From: JACOND01 sp051011135
Lineage (GTDB): Bacteria; Bdellovibrionota; Bdellovibrionia; Bdellovibrionales; UBA1609
Direction of reading: 5' to 3'
Assembly (NCBI GenBank): GCA_051011135.1
Contig: JBPCUO010000079.1
Span: 1-7,859 of the forward strand
Length of the DNA: 7,859 bases
The notes under the pieces were generated by a model that saw nothing but the letters and a program-made list of their open reading frames with translations, did not search any database and was not told the origin of the DNA. Both the position numbers and the translations under genes were made by a program. Of this stretch, positions 1-6,099 are shown piece after piece. Within the stretch, counting starts at the first letter, position 1. Each line of letters opens with the position of its first letter.

Positions 1-50
1 ATATTGGCTAACAAAACAAGCACACCAACACCTATATACATCCAAGTCAT
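1..50 (-). CDS. N-terminal fragment of a membrane protein, probable slipin/flotillin partner of NfeD
   Basis: Only the first 16 codons lie in the window. The ATG overlaps the nfeD stop codon in an ATGA arrangement, a common sign of translational coupling. The visible peptide (MTWMYIGVGVLVLLAN) is hydrophobic and would form the start of an N-terminal membrane segment. Known context: long-form NfeD genes are very often followed by a slipin/stomatin or flotillin-like (SPFH) gene whose product begins with such a hairpin or anchor and is a substrate or partner of the NfeD protease. The family call is inferred from neighbourhood and hydrophobicity alone; no SPFH domain residues are visible. That a gene starts here is fairly likely; its identity is less sure. 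Confidence 0.55.
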   Translation of the reverse strand, partial: MTWMYIGVGVLVLLAN

Positions 51-1372
51 AAAACATCCTCCACTTTTTGAACTTTTAAAACCATCTTACTGTAACCAAG
101 AACTTTAGCAGAGTCACCTGCTTTCAAATTATCTTTAGAAGAAAACTTCCAATTTTCTCCATGAATAAGCAACCAACCCTTTGTCACATTCGTTTTATCT
201 GAAACTTTTGTCACTTCTCCTGTTTTTCCAATAAGTTCTTCTAAGCCTGTATCTCTTTTTTTCAAATTTAAAGTTTTGAAAGCCAGATAGGCCGCTCCCA
301 ACATTAAAAATCCAAAAAATAAAGAAACTCCAAGAATTAAAGATAAAGGAAGTTGATAGCCTCCCATTTCTGAAGGGTCAAAAAGATAAATACTTCCTAT
401 GACAAAAGAAACAATTCCACCCACTCCAAGGACACCAAAACTGGGGACAAACATTTCTAATAGAAATAAAGCCAATCCTAAAAAAATTAAAGCAACAGCT
501 CCCCAAACAACACTTAAAGTATTTAAACCTATTAAGGAAAGAATCAAACCGATTCCACCCACCACACCAGGGATTAATAATCCTGGATTTGTAAATTCAA
601 AATAAATCAACATCAAACTTCCTAAAAAGATCAGGTACAAAAGCTGAGGATCTGCAAAAAAAGTCAGAATATTATATCGAAAACCCAGAGGAATTATTTT
701 TACATCTCCCACTTCCACTTTTTGCTTTTTCCCTTGAGACATCTCAACCAATCGCCCTTTAGAAAAATTTAAAAAATCTTTTTTTGTCACTCCCACAAAA
801 TCTATGGCTTTAAGGCGAAAAGCTTCTTGAGCCGTTACAGATTTAGCTTGAACCACAATATCTTTTCCAAACTTTTCATTTCGTTTTCTTAATTGAGTTA
901 GCGTTTTTACAAAAGCAATCGTGTCATTCATAACTTTTTTTCTCATATCGCTATCTTTATCAAGATCCTTGCCTAATAAAACAGGAGTTGAAGCTCCTAA
1001 ATGAGTTCCTTTTAAAGCTCCATTAACATGACAAGATTGTAAGATGATCGCTCCTGCGCTTGTGGCTTGCGCTCCTAAAGGATGGATAAAACACAAAAAA
1101 GGAAAAGGAGAATTTAAAATTTCTTGAATAATGAGCTTAGTGGCAGAAAGACTTCCACCGGGAGTGTCTATCGTCATTAAAAGAGAAGAGCAACCTGCTT
1201 TTTTAGCAAATTCAATAGATCTTTGAACCACATCTAAAGTCACAGGAGTGATGGCTGATTTAACAGGAACTTCTATTGTGCAGGCTAAAGATTGATTTTG
1301 AAAACAAAACCAAAAAAGCACAGAAAATATTAAAAACTTTTTTAAGCGTTCCATTTTTTTAACTCTGACCAT
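47..1372 (-). CDS. nfeD: NfeD-family membrane-bound serine protease (long form)
   Basis: This is a full-length NfeD protein of 441 residues. Residues 12-30 look like a Sec signal peptide ending SLA before Cys31. A ClpP-like protease domain spans about 35-200 and shows DTPGGS at 69-74, the likely nucleophile Ser105 in TSAG (104-107) and the likely general-base Lys146 in KVMND. These match the Ser-Lys dyad known from the Pyrococcus homologue, whose role is cleaving the hydrophobic C-terminus of a stomatin-like partner. Four to five membrane segments follow between about 242 and 365. Residues 376-441 fit the small OB-fold NfeD C-terminal domain (IGKTGEV, HGENW, LKAGD). The first ATG overlaps the upstream gene by 31 bases and has no good ribosome site. 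Met7 (base 1354) has AGAG eight bases upstream, gives a typical signal peptide (MERLKKF...) and may be the true start. It is third in the uvrC operon and is coupled to the next membrane-protein gene. Confidence 0.93.
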   Translation of the reverse strand: MVRVKKMERLKKFLIFSVLFWFCFQNQSLACTIEVPVKSAITPVTLDVVQRSIEFAKKAGCSSLLMTIDTPGGSLSATKLIIQEILNSPFPFLCFIHPLGAQATSAGAIILQSCHVNGALKGTHLGASTPVLLGKDLDKDSDMRKKVMNDTIAFVKTLTQLRKRNEKFGKDIVVQAKSVTAQEAFRLKAIDFVGVTKKDFLNFSKGRLVEMSQGKKQKVEVGDVKIIPLGFRYNILTFFADPQLLYLIFLGSLMLIYFEFTNPGLLIPGVVGGIGLILSLIGLNTLSVVWGAVALIFLGLALFLLEMFVPSFGVLGVGGIVSFVIGSIYLFDPSEMGGYQLPLSLILGVSLFFGFLMLGAAYLAFKTLNLKKRDTGLEELIGKTGEVTKVSDKTNVTKGWLLIHGENWKFSSKDNLKAGDSAKVLGYSKMVLKVQKVEDVL

Positions 1373-1761
1373 AATTGTTTTTTTCGAGATTGAATTTCAG
1401 GACCTGCTCCCTCTAACTCTTTTAAAAAATAAGTTTTTAAATATGTAACATGTTTAAAATGAGCATAAGATAAATCCTGACCAAATCCAATTGCCAAACG
1501 AGTCCATTTATTATTTTCTATAGTGCGCATAGCAGATTCCAACATATTTAAATCTTTTAATTCTAAAATCGTATAAGAAGAAATTTGAACAGAAGAAAGA
1601 ATTTTTTTCAACAACTCTTGTTGCGTTAAACTTGCTTCTCCTTGAATTAAAACCAAAACATCGCAAGGCACATTTCCTTTAATGTGACGAAGAGACCAAA
1701 TATTTTTAGGACATAAATATTTTTTAACACCTAAAACTTCTGAAACATAAGAAAAAGACAT
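1342..1761 (-). CDS. Unrecognised 139-residue protein between uvrC and nfeD, faintly psi (HolD)-like
   Basis: I do not recognise this protein with confidence. It is 139 residues, soluble by appearance, with no signal peptide, membrane segment or metal motif; the only cysteines are Cys17 and Cys33. The layout looks alpha/beta: a hydrophobic strand at 34-40 (DVLVLIQ), helix 46-58, strand 62-68, a second strand at 88-94 (RLAIGFG), and a Lys/Trp-rich helical tail at 123-137. The order LG(V) near the N-terminus, WSLR at 22-25, then the strand, the LT..L...IL helix and a Trp-containing C-terminal helix recalls E. coli DNA polymerase III psi (137 residues) from memory. That is a weak similarity, not an assignment. 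It starts 16 bases after the uvrC stop, has only a weak ribosome site, and its 3' end overlaps the nfeD start, so it is almost certainly co-transcribed. Coding reality is well supported by this packing; function is unknown. Confidence 0.8.
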   Translation of the reverse strand: MSFSYVSEVLGVKKYLCPKNIWSLRHIKGNVPCDVLVLIQGEASLTQQELLKKILSSVQISSYTILELKDLNMLESAMRTIENNKWTRLAIGFGQDLSYAHFKHVTYLKTYFLKELEGAGPEIQSRKKQLWSELKKWNA

Positions 1762-1777
1762 GATTGATTTTATTAAG

Positions 1778-3622
1778 TTACTTTTTAGGGTTAGAAAAGT
1801 AAAGTTTTATTTGATGAGCTAATTTTTCTGATAGAAAAGGAAGATCTAAAAGCTCTTGTTCAGTTGCTCTTTTTAAAGATTCTAAAGATTTAAAATGATC
1901 AAAAAGTTTTTGCTTCGTTTTAAATCCTAAGCCTTTAATTTGATCTAGATCTCCCACTAAAAAATCTCGATCTCTTTTTCTTCTATGAGCCGTTATCGCA
2001 AAACGATGAGCCTCATCGCGAATTTGTAATAATAAAGAAAACGCAGGAGAAGAAGAGGAAAAAGAAACAGGATTTTTCCGACCCACTAAGTAAAATCTCT
2101 CCCCTGACGAAACTAAAGAAGAACTTTTGATATCTGATTGAACGCGATCTTTTGCTAGAGACACGAGAGGAATTTCCGCTCGATTCAAATCTTTAAGAAC
2201 TCGATGAACAACTCCTAATTGTCCGCGACCTCCATCCACTAAAATAAAATCTGGATCCTCATACTCCGTATGTTTTAAACGCCTTTCTAAAACTTCTTTT
2301 AAGCTCGCATAATCATCTTTTTGGCGGGCTTGTTTTAATTGATAGAGGCGATATTCTTTTTTAAAAGGAAGTCCATTTTCAAAAACAACTTGAGATCCTA
2401 TAGTATGAGAGCCTTGCCAATGAGAAATATCATAACACTCAATTCTTAAAGGAAGTTGTTTTAAATGAAATTTATTTTTAATTTCTAATAAAATATCCTG
2501 TCGGCTTTCGCTTTTTTTAACTGCATCTTCAAAATGATTTCTGGCATTTTTTAAAGCCAGTTGAATCAAACCCTCATCTTCTTTTTCAGTTTTTAAAAAG
2601 ATTTTACAAGGGTTTTGCTTTTTTTGACTCAAAACCTGCTCTAAAACCTGAAGAGAAAGTTTTTGAATATTCATCTCTAAAAGCAACTCATCGGGGATGA
2701 TGTTTTCTTGATAATACTGATTCAAATAAGACAGTAAAGGCTCTTCTTCGGGAAGAGTTTTTGGTAGAAAAGAGTGATGACTACTAATCAATCGCCCCTT
2801 TCTTAAATGAAGAAATTCTAAAAGGGTGCCTCTTTCATCTCCTACAGCAATAACAACATCTTTATCTTTATCGCTGTTTTGAATCACAGATTGATGTTGG
2901 TCGATCATCTCAATGGCTTTTAAATAATCCCGGATTCGTCCTGCTTCTTCATAACGAAACTCTTTAGAAAACTGATTCATTTGTTGCTGCAAAGTTTTTA
3001 TCAATCCTTTATGTTGGCCCCGTAAAAATCGAAGAGCTTTTTGAACTTGTTTTCTATAGGATTTTTCGCTCACAAGATCCACACAAGGAGCTGTGCAAAA
3101 TCCCATTTGATGAATCAAACAAGGTCGTTTCCTTGTTTTAAAATCCGCATCGGAACAATCTCTTAATTGAAAGTTTTGATTTAAAAAATCAAGCATTTGA
3201 CGAGTGAAAGATCCTTGAGTGTAAGGTCCAAAATAAAGAGACTGGGAATCTTTAACTCGCCTTTCAAAATAAAATCTAGGAAATGAATCTCCCATACTGC
3301 AACGAATGTAAGGATAATTTTTATCATCTGTTAAGCGAACATTGTAACGAGGTTTATGTTTTTTAATTAAAGAAGCTTCTAATAAAAAAGCCTCTACTTC
3401 ATTTTTGGTCATCCAATAATCTATGACTTTCATTTGATGAACTAAAAATTGATTTTTTAAAGTAAGATTGTTGGTATTAAAATAAGCCAAAACTCTTGTT
3501 TTAAGAGATTTTGCTTTTCCAATATATAAAATCTTATTGTGACCATTTTTCATGATGTAAACACCGGGAGTATTCGGAAAAGATTTTACCTGCTCTTTTA
3601 AAGAAGACTTATCATTTGACAT
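1778..3622 (-). CDS. uvrC: UvrC, excinuclease ABC subunit C
   Basis: UvrC makes the dual incisions on either side of a DNA lesion in nucleotide excision repair after UvrA/UvrB loading. The 614 residues match the family length. The GIY-YIG nuclease domain (15-95) has GVY at 20-22, YIG at 33-35, Arg43 and Glu82 in FLLEASLIK, corresponding to the known 3'-incision residues. Four cysteines at 156, 168, 176 and 180 match the conserved cluster reported to hold an iron-sulfur centre in E. coli UvrC. The UvrB-binding UVR motif lies near 215-240 (FRYEEAGRIRD). The RNase H-like 5'-incision domain shows Asp398 (ECYDIS), Asp437 (KDDYAS), Asp463 (VDGGRGQL) and His539 (RDEAHRFA). Two helix-hairpin-helix motifs fill 555-610. 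All catalytic residues look intact. The ribosome site (AAAGAT) is weak. It is the first gene of the minus-strand operon and is divergent from pyrE across 28 bases. Confidence 0.98.
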   Translation of the reverse strand: MSNDKSSLKEQVKSFPNTPGVYIMKNGHNKILYIGKAKSLKTRVLAYFNTNNLTLKNQFLVHQMKVIDYWMTKNEVEAFLLEASLIKKHKPRYNVRLTDDKNYPYIRCSMGDSFPRFYFERRVKDSQSLYFGPYTQGSFTRQMLDFLNQNFQLRDCSDADFKTRKRPCLIHQMGFCTAPCVDLVSEKSYRKQVQKALRFLRGQHKGLIKTLQQQMNQFSKEFRYEEAGRIRDYLKAIEMIDQHQSVIQNSDKDKDVVIAVGDERGTLLEFLHLRKGRLISSHHSFLPKTLPEEEPLLSYLNQYYQENIIPDELLLEMNIQKLSLQVLEQVLSQKKQNPCKIFLKTEKEDEGLIQLALKNARNHFEDAVKKSESRQDILLEIKNKFHLKQLPLRIECYDISHWQGSHTIGSQVVFENGLPFKKEYRLYQLKQARQKDDYASLKEVLERRLKHTEYEDPDFILVDGGRGQLGVVHRVLKDLNRAEIPLVSLAKDRVQSDIKSSSLVSSGERFYLVGRKNPVSFSSSSPAFSLLLQIRDEAHRFAITAHRRKRDRDFLVGDLDQIKGLGFKTKQKLFDHFKSLESLKRATEQELLDLPFLSEKLAHQIKLYFSNPKK

Positions 3623-3646
3623 ATCTTTAAATTAACACAAAATAAA
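3616..3646 (+). promoter_or_regulatory. Candidate pyrE promoter overlapping the uvrC start codon
   Basis: A perfect consensus -35 hexamer TTGACA sits at 3616-3621, inside the first codons of uvrC on the other strand. The best -10 match downstream is AATAAA at 3641-3646 (4 of 6), with a long 19-base spacer. Transcription from it would begin at about the pyrE ATG, giving a leaderless or nearly leaderless mRNA. TTGACA is partly forced here by the uvrC codons for Met-Ser-Asn, so it may be chance. Confidence 0.3.
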
Positions 3647-3650
3647 AGAG

Positions 3651-4166
3651 ATGGAAAAATCAGTTTTAGCTCAAAAAATCCTCGAAAGCTGTTATCTACA
3701 GGGAAATTTCACTTTAAGGTCAGGAATCACCTCTAAAGAATATTTTGATAAATACCAAGTGGAATCCTCACCTCAATTATTATTAGAAGTCGCAAATCAT
3801 CTAGCTCCCTTAATACCAAAAGAAACTCAAGCGCTAGCCGCTTTAGAAATGGGAGGAATTGCTCTTGGAGTAGCCTTATCTTTAAAAACAAATCTAGCTT
3901 GTTATTTTGTTCGAAAAAAAGCCAAAGAGTATGGAACTCAAAAAATTTGTGAAGGAGGAGATATCAAAGGGAAAAAGCTTTGTATTATAGAAGATGTTAT
4001 TACAACAGGGGGACAAGTTCTCAAATCTGCCAAACAGTTACGAGATCAAGGAGCAATTATTGATTGTGTTTTATGTTTAATTCATAGAGGGGAAACTTTA
4101 GACCCTCTTTTAAAAGAAGGTCTTAAAGTCATCCCACTTTTTGATAAAAAAGATTTAAAAATATAA
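3651..4166 (+). CDS. pyrE: Orotate phosphoribosyltransferase
   Basis: PyrE transfers phosphoribose from PRPP to orotate, making orotidine 5'-phosphate in de novo pyrimidine synthesis; it is cytoplasmic. The N-terminal substrate signature FTLRSGITSKEYFDKY occupies about 20-35. The mobile catalytic loop is FVRKKAKEYGT (86-96). The PRPP-binding motif IIEDVITTGG lies at 112-121, with the usual acidic pair Glu114-Asp115. At 171 residues it is shorter than the E. coli enzyme (about 213), but short forms exist in many lineages and every core motif is present. The ATG is preceded immediately by AAAAGAG, purine-rich but too close for a normal ribosome site; no other in-frame start is available before Met68. 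The gene faces away from uvrC and its last 12 bases overlap the convergent barrel-protein gene. Confidence 0.94.
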   Translation: MEKSVLAQKILESCYLQGNFTLRSGITSKEYFDKYQVESSPQLLLEVANHLAPLIPKETQALAALEMGGIALGVALSLKTNLACYFVRKKAKEYGTQKICEGGDIKGKKLCIIEDVITTGGQVLKSAKQLRDQGAIIDCVLCLIHRGETLDPLLKEGLKVIPLFDKKDLKI

Positions 4167-4694
4167 GTTCAAGCTCAAGCCACCATTGGCATGATGGTTG
4201 AATCTTTCGTATTCAACATTATCTTTGTTTTTATACCAAGCATAAAAACCCGCAAAAGGATGTATTACGAAATAACGATTCACAGCGATACCTAAACTAA
4301 GTTTGGCATAAGCTCCTACTAAATCAGAAGGAACCACACCTAAAGTTAAAGCCGGTTTCAATATGTTTTTCTTATTTTTGCTAATTATATTCCACCTCAA
4401 ATAAGGGGAAATAAAAGTCGGACCTATAAATTGAATTCGACCTCCAATTTCATAATACCCAAAATTTCGACCAACATCTAACGATGAAAAAAAAGTATTC
4501 ATCTGGCCATCTAAATGATCCCAAAACTCAGAAGCATTGATACTGCTTTTCTTTTTCTTACTATAAAAAGTATATCCATTAGTGATCGAAACAGACCATT
4601 TAGGAGATCTTTTCTTTTTTCTCTTCCCTAAGCTTTCAAAACCAAATCCAAAAACAAAAAGAACTAAAAAAATGATTCCATATTTTTTATACAT
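4155..4694 (-). CDS. Small predicted outer-membrane beta-barrel protein
   Basis: I do not recognise a named family. The 179-residue product has a clear N-terminal hydrophobic signal sequence (residues 6-19, after MYKKYG) with a plausible cleavage after SLG at 23. A very basic stretch, KRKKKR, follows directly at 24-29. The rest is rich in aromatic residues and glycine in alternating patterns (SVSITNGYTFY, GYYEIGGRIQFIG, YAKLSLGIAVNRYFVIHPFAGFYAWY) and ends LSLNLYF. A terminal phenylalanine with alternating hydrophobic residues is the known BAM-recognition signature of Gram-negative outer-membrane barrels. The size would suit an eight-strand barrel. Translation should be efficient: AAAGGAGG lies four bases before the ATG, the best ribosome site in the window. 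It appears monocistronic, divergent from serA and overlapping pyrE at the 3' end. Function is unknown; a lipid-A-modifying or structural porin-like role is possible but nothing shows it. Confidence 0.82.
   Translation of the reverse strand: MYKKYGIIFLVLFVFGFGFESLGKRKKKRSPKWSVSITNGYTFYSKKKKSSINASEFWDHLDGQMNTFFSSLDVGRNFGYYEIGGRIQFIGPTFISPYLRWNIISKNKKNILKPALTLGVVPSDLVGAYAKLSLGIAVNRYFVIHPFAGFYAWYKNKDNVEYERFNHHANGGLSLNLYF
4175..4201. other. Imperfect inverted repeat just after the pyrE stop
   Basis: TCAA at 4175-4178 pairs with TTGA at 4198-4201, and CCACCAT at 4180-4186 with ATGATGG at 4191-4197, around a TGGC loop. There is one bulged base (4179). The plus-strand RNA has one C-A mismatch in the stem, which becomes a G-U pair in the minus-strand RNA. 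It starts nine bases beyond the pyrE stop and lies inside the 3' coding end of the barrel gene. No tight U-run follows on either strand, so it is not a classical terminator. It could slow polymerase or protect a 3' end, or be incidental. Confidence 0.3.
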
Positions 4695-4698
4695 AATT

Positions 4699-4706
4699 CC
4701 TCCTTT
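4699..4706 (-). promoter_or_regulatory. Strong Shine-Dalgarno site of the barrel-protein gene
   Basis: Read on the minus strand this is AAAGGAGG, four bases before the ATG at 4694. It complements the 16S rRNA tail far better than the sites of the other genes here, fixes this start codon, and suggests a highly translated product. Confidence 0.8.
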
Positions 4707-4710
4707 GATT

Positions 4711-4748
4711 TTTATACTCTATAAAAGTCCTTTCTTTTAAGGTAGCAA
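4711..4748 (-). promoter_or_regulatory. Weak candidate promoter for the barrel-protein gene
   Basis: On the minus strand TTGCTA (4743-4748, 4 of 6 to the -35 consensus) is followed after 19 bases by TATAGA (4718-4723, 4 of 6), and TATAAA lies slightly further downstream at 4711-4716. The gene must be transcribed from this 115-base divergent gap, but the exact boxes are uncertain. Confidence 0.25.
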
Positions 4749-4751
4749 TAA

Positions 4752-4781
4752 TTGTCTCGTCTATACTTTTGTGCTAATAAT
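4752..4781 (+). promoter_or_regulatory. Candidate sigma70-type promoter for serA
   Basis: TTGTCT at 4752-4757 (4 of 6 to TTGACA) is followed after 18 bases by AATAAT at 4776-4781 (5 of 6 to TATAAT), with a TG pair at 4772-4773 just upstream of the -10. This would give a leader of about 20 bases before the serA TTG. No operator or riboswitch-like structure is evident in the gap. Confidence 0.4.
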
Positions 4782-4809
4782 AAACCCTTAATCCAGAAAG
4801 GTTGATACA

Positions 4810-6033
4810 TTGAATAAAAAATCTTTTGCTTACAAGGCTCTTTTTTTAGAAGGCTTACATGCTCAAGCCAAACCGGCTTTAGAGGAAAGCCGCTGTATTG
4901 TTGAAGAAATCCCTCTTGCTTTAGACGCTAAAGCCTTAATTCAAAAACTAAAAGGTATTTCTATCCTAGGTTCTCGATCTAGAACTCATGTCACTGAAGA
5001 GGTTTTAAATCAAGCCGATGATCTTCTTTGTATCGGTGCTTTTTGCATAGGAGTGAATCAAATTGATCTGAAAACGGCTTTAGAAAAAGGTGTGGTTGTT
5101 TTTAATGCTCCTTATAGCAATACACGAAGTGTTGCAGAATTAATCATCTCTTTTATCATTAGCCTTTCCAGAAATCGTTTTGATCTTTCGCAAGCCTCTA
5201 TCCACAAAGGACAGTGGAATAAAACGGCTCAGGGAGCATTTGAAGTTCGTGAAAAAACTTTAGGAATCATTGGATATGGACATATAGGAAGTCAAGTCAG
5301 CGTTCTTGCTGAATCTTTAGGAATGAAAATCATTTATTATGATTTATTAAAAAAACTTCCTATAGGAAATGCAAAACCAACTTCCGATATGAAAAGTCTT
5401 TTAAAGCAAGCGGATTTTGTGACTTTACATGTCCCTGAAACTTCGCAAACCAAAAACCTTATTTCTAAAAAGGAATTACAATTAATGAAAAAAGGATCTC
5501 GACTGATCAACACCAGTCGTGGAACGGTCGTCTCTATTTCTGATTTAAAACAAGCTTTGGATTCAGGCCACCTTGCAGGAGCCGCTTTAGATGTTTTTCC
5601 TAAAGAGCCTTCTCATAAAGAAGAGTCTTTTGAATCCCCACTTCAAAACTCAAAAAAAGTCATTTTAACTCCTCATATTGGAGGAAGCACAGAAGAAGCT
5701 CAAAAATCGATTGCTCAAGAAGTTTCAGATCATTTAAAAAACTTTATTCTTTATGGATCTACAGAAAACTCTGTGAATTTTCCAAAATTACAACTCCCTC
5801 CTATTCCTGAAAATTCTAAAAGAATTTCTAATGTTCATAGAAACCAACCGGGAGTGCTTAGCGAAATTAATAAAATCGTCTCTCAAATGGGTGTGAATAT
5901 TACTCATCAATATCTTTCCACTCATGAATCCATTGGTTATCTTGTTATGGATGTTGAAACAAAAGATCATGAAAGTCTTTGTCAAAAAATGCTGGAATTA
6001 AAAACCTCTTTAAAAACAAGAATTATCTATTAA
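4810..6033 (+). CDS. serA: D-3-phosphoglycerate dehydrogenase with ACT domain
   Basis: SerA oxidises 3-phosphoglycerate to 3-phosphohydroxypyruvate with NAD, the first step of serine synthesis. At 407 residues it is close to the E. coli enzyme (410) and collinear with it. RSRTH at 56-60 is the substrate-loop region. The NAD-binding Rossmann motif GYGHIG lies at 155-160, with Asp178 at the end of the next strand. The catalytic triad is Arg237 (TSRG), Glu266 (FPKEP) and His289 (TPHIGGS). The C-terminal ACT domain (about 335-407) retains His343 and Asn345 (NVHRNQPGVL) and Asn363 (GVNITHQYL), equivalent to the residues that bind serine in E. coli, so feedback inhibition by serine is likely. The start is TTG, supported by AGAAAGG eight bases upstream; the next methionine is at 171. 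The gene lies 66 bases before korA and may share a transcript with it. Confidence 0.97.
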   Translation: MNKKSFAYKALFLEGLHAQAKPALEESRCIVEEIPLALDAKALIQKLKGISILGSRSRTHVTEEVLNQADDLLCIGAFCIGVNQIDLKTALEKGVVVFNAPYSNTRSVAELIISFIISLSRNRFDLSQASIHKGQWNKTAQGAFEVREKTLGIIGYGHIGSQVSVLAESLGMKIIYYDLLKKLPIGNAKPTSDMKSLLKQADFVTLHVPETSQTKNLISKKELQLMKKGSRLINTSRGTVVSISDLKQALDSGHLAGAALDVFPKEPSHKEESFESPLQNSKKVILTPHIGGSTEEAQKSIAQEVSDHLKNFILYGSTENSVNFPKLQLPPIPENSKRISNVHRNQPGVLSEINKIVSQMGVNITHQYLSTHESIGYLVMDVETKDHESLCQKMLELKTSLKTRIIY

Positions 6034-6099
6034 AAATCAGCAAAAAATCTGGTTTCTAAATAGCCTTACTAGATCAAACTATGCTAAAAAAATGAGGTC

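Noticed and set aside
399..605. 68-residue open frame on the plus strand within nfeD
   Set aside because: It lies wholly opposite the nfeD membrane region, is Lys/Pro/Thr-rich with no recognisable motif, and mirrors the hydrophobic codons of nfeD; an antisense shadow.
1260..1290. Possible lipobox (SLAC) at the NfeD signal peptide
   Set aside because: The residue three before the cysteine is serine, not the leucine-like residue expected, and SLA fits ordinary signal peptidase I cleavage.
2040..2070. Serine-rich low-complexity run in UvrC (522-525)
   Set aside because: It precedes the conserved SPA...LLQIRDEAHRFA segment, does not break the frame, and variable residues are normal there.
3651..4166. 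Possible truncation of pyrE because of its 171-residue length
   Set aside because: All core substrate and PRPP motifs are present and short PyrE forms are known, so the gene is treated as intact.
5788..5985. 65-residue open frame on the minus strand within serA
   Set aside because: It is antisense to the conserved ACT domain of SerA, has no ribosome site or motif that I can see, and is best explained by chance.
6034..6099. Terminator or promoter between serA and korA
   Set aside because: No stable GC-rich stem with a U-run is present, and the best -10-like hexamer (TATGCT at 6080-6085) lacks a convincing -35 at proper spacing.
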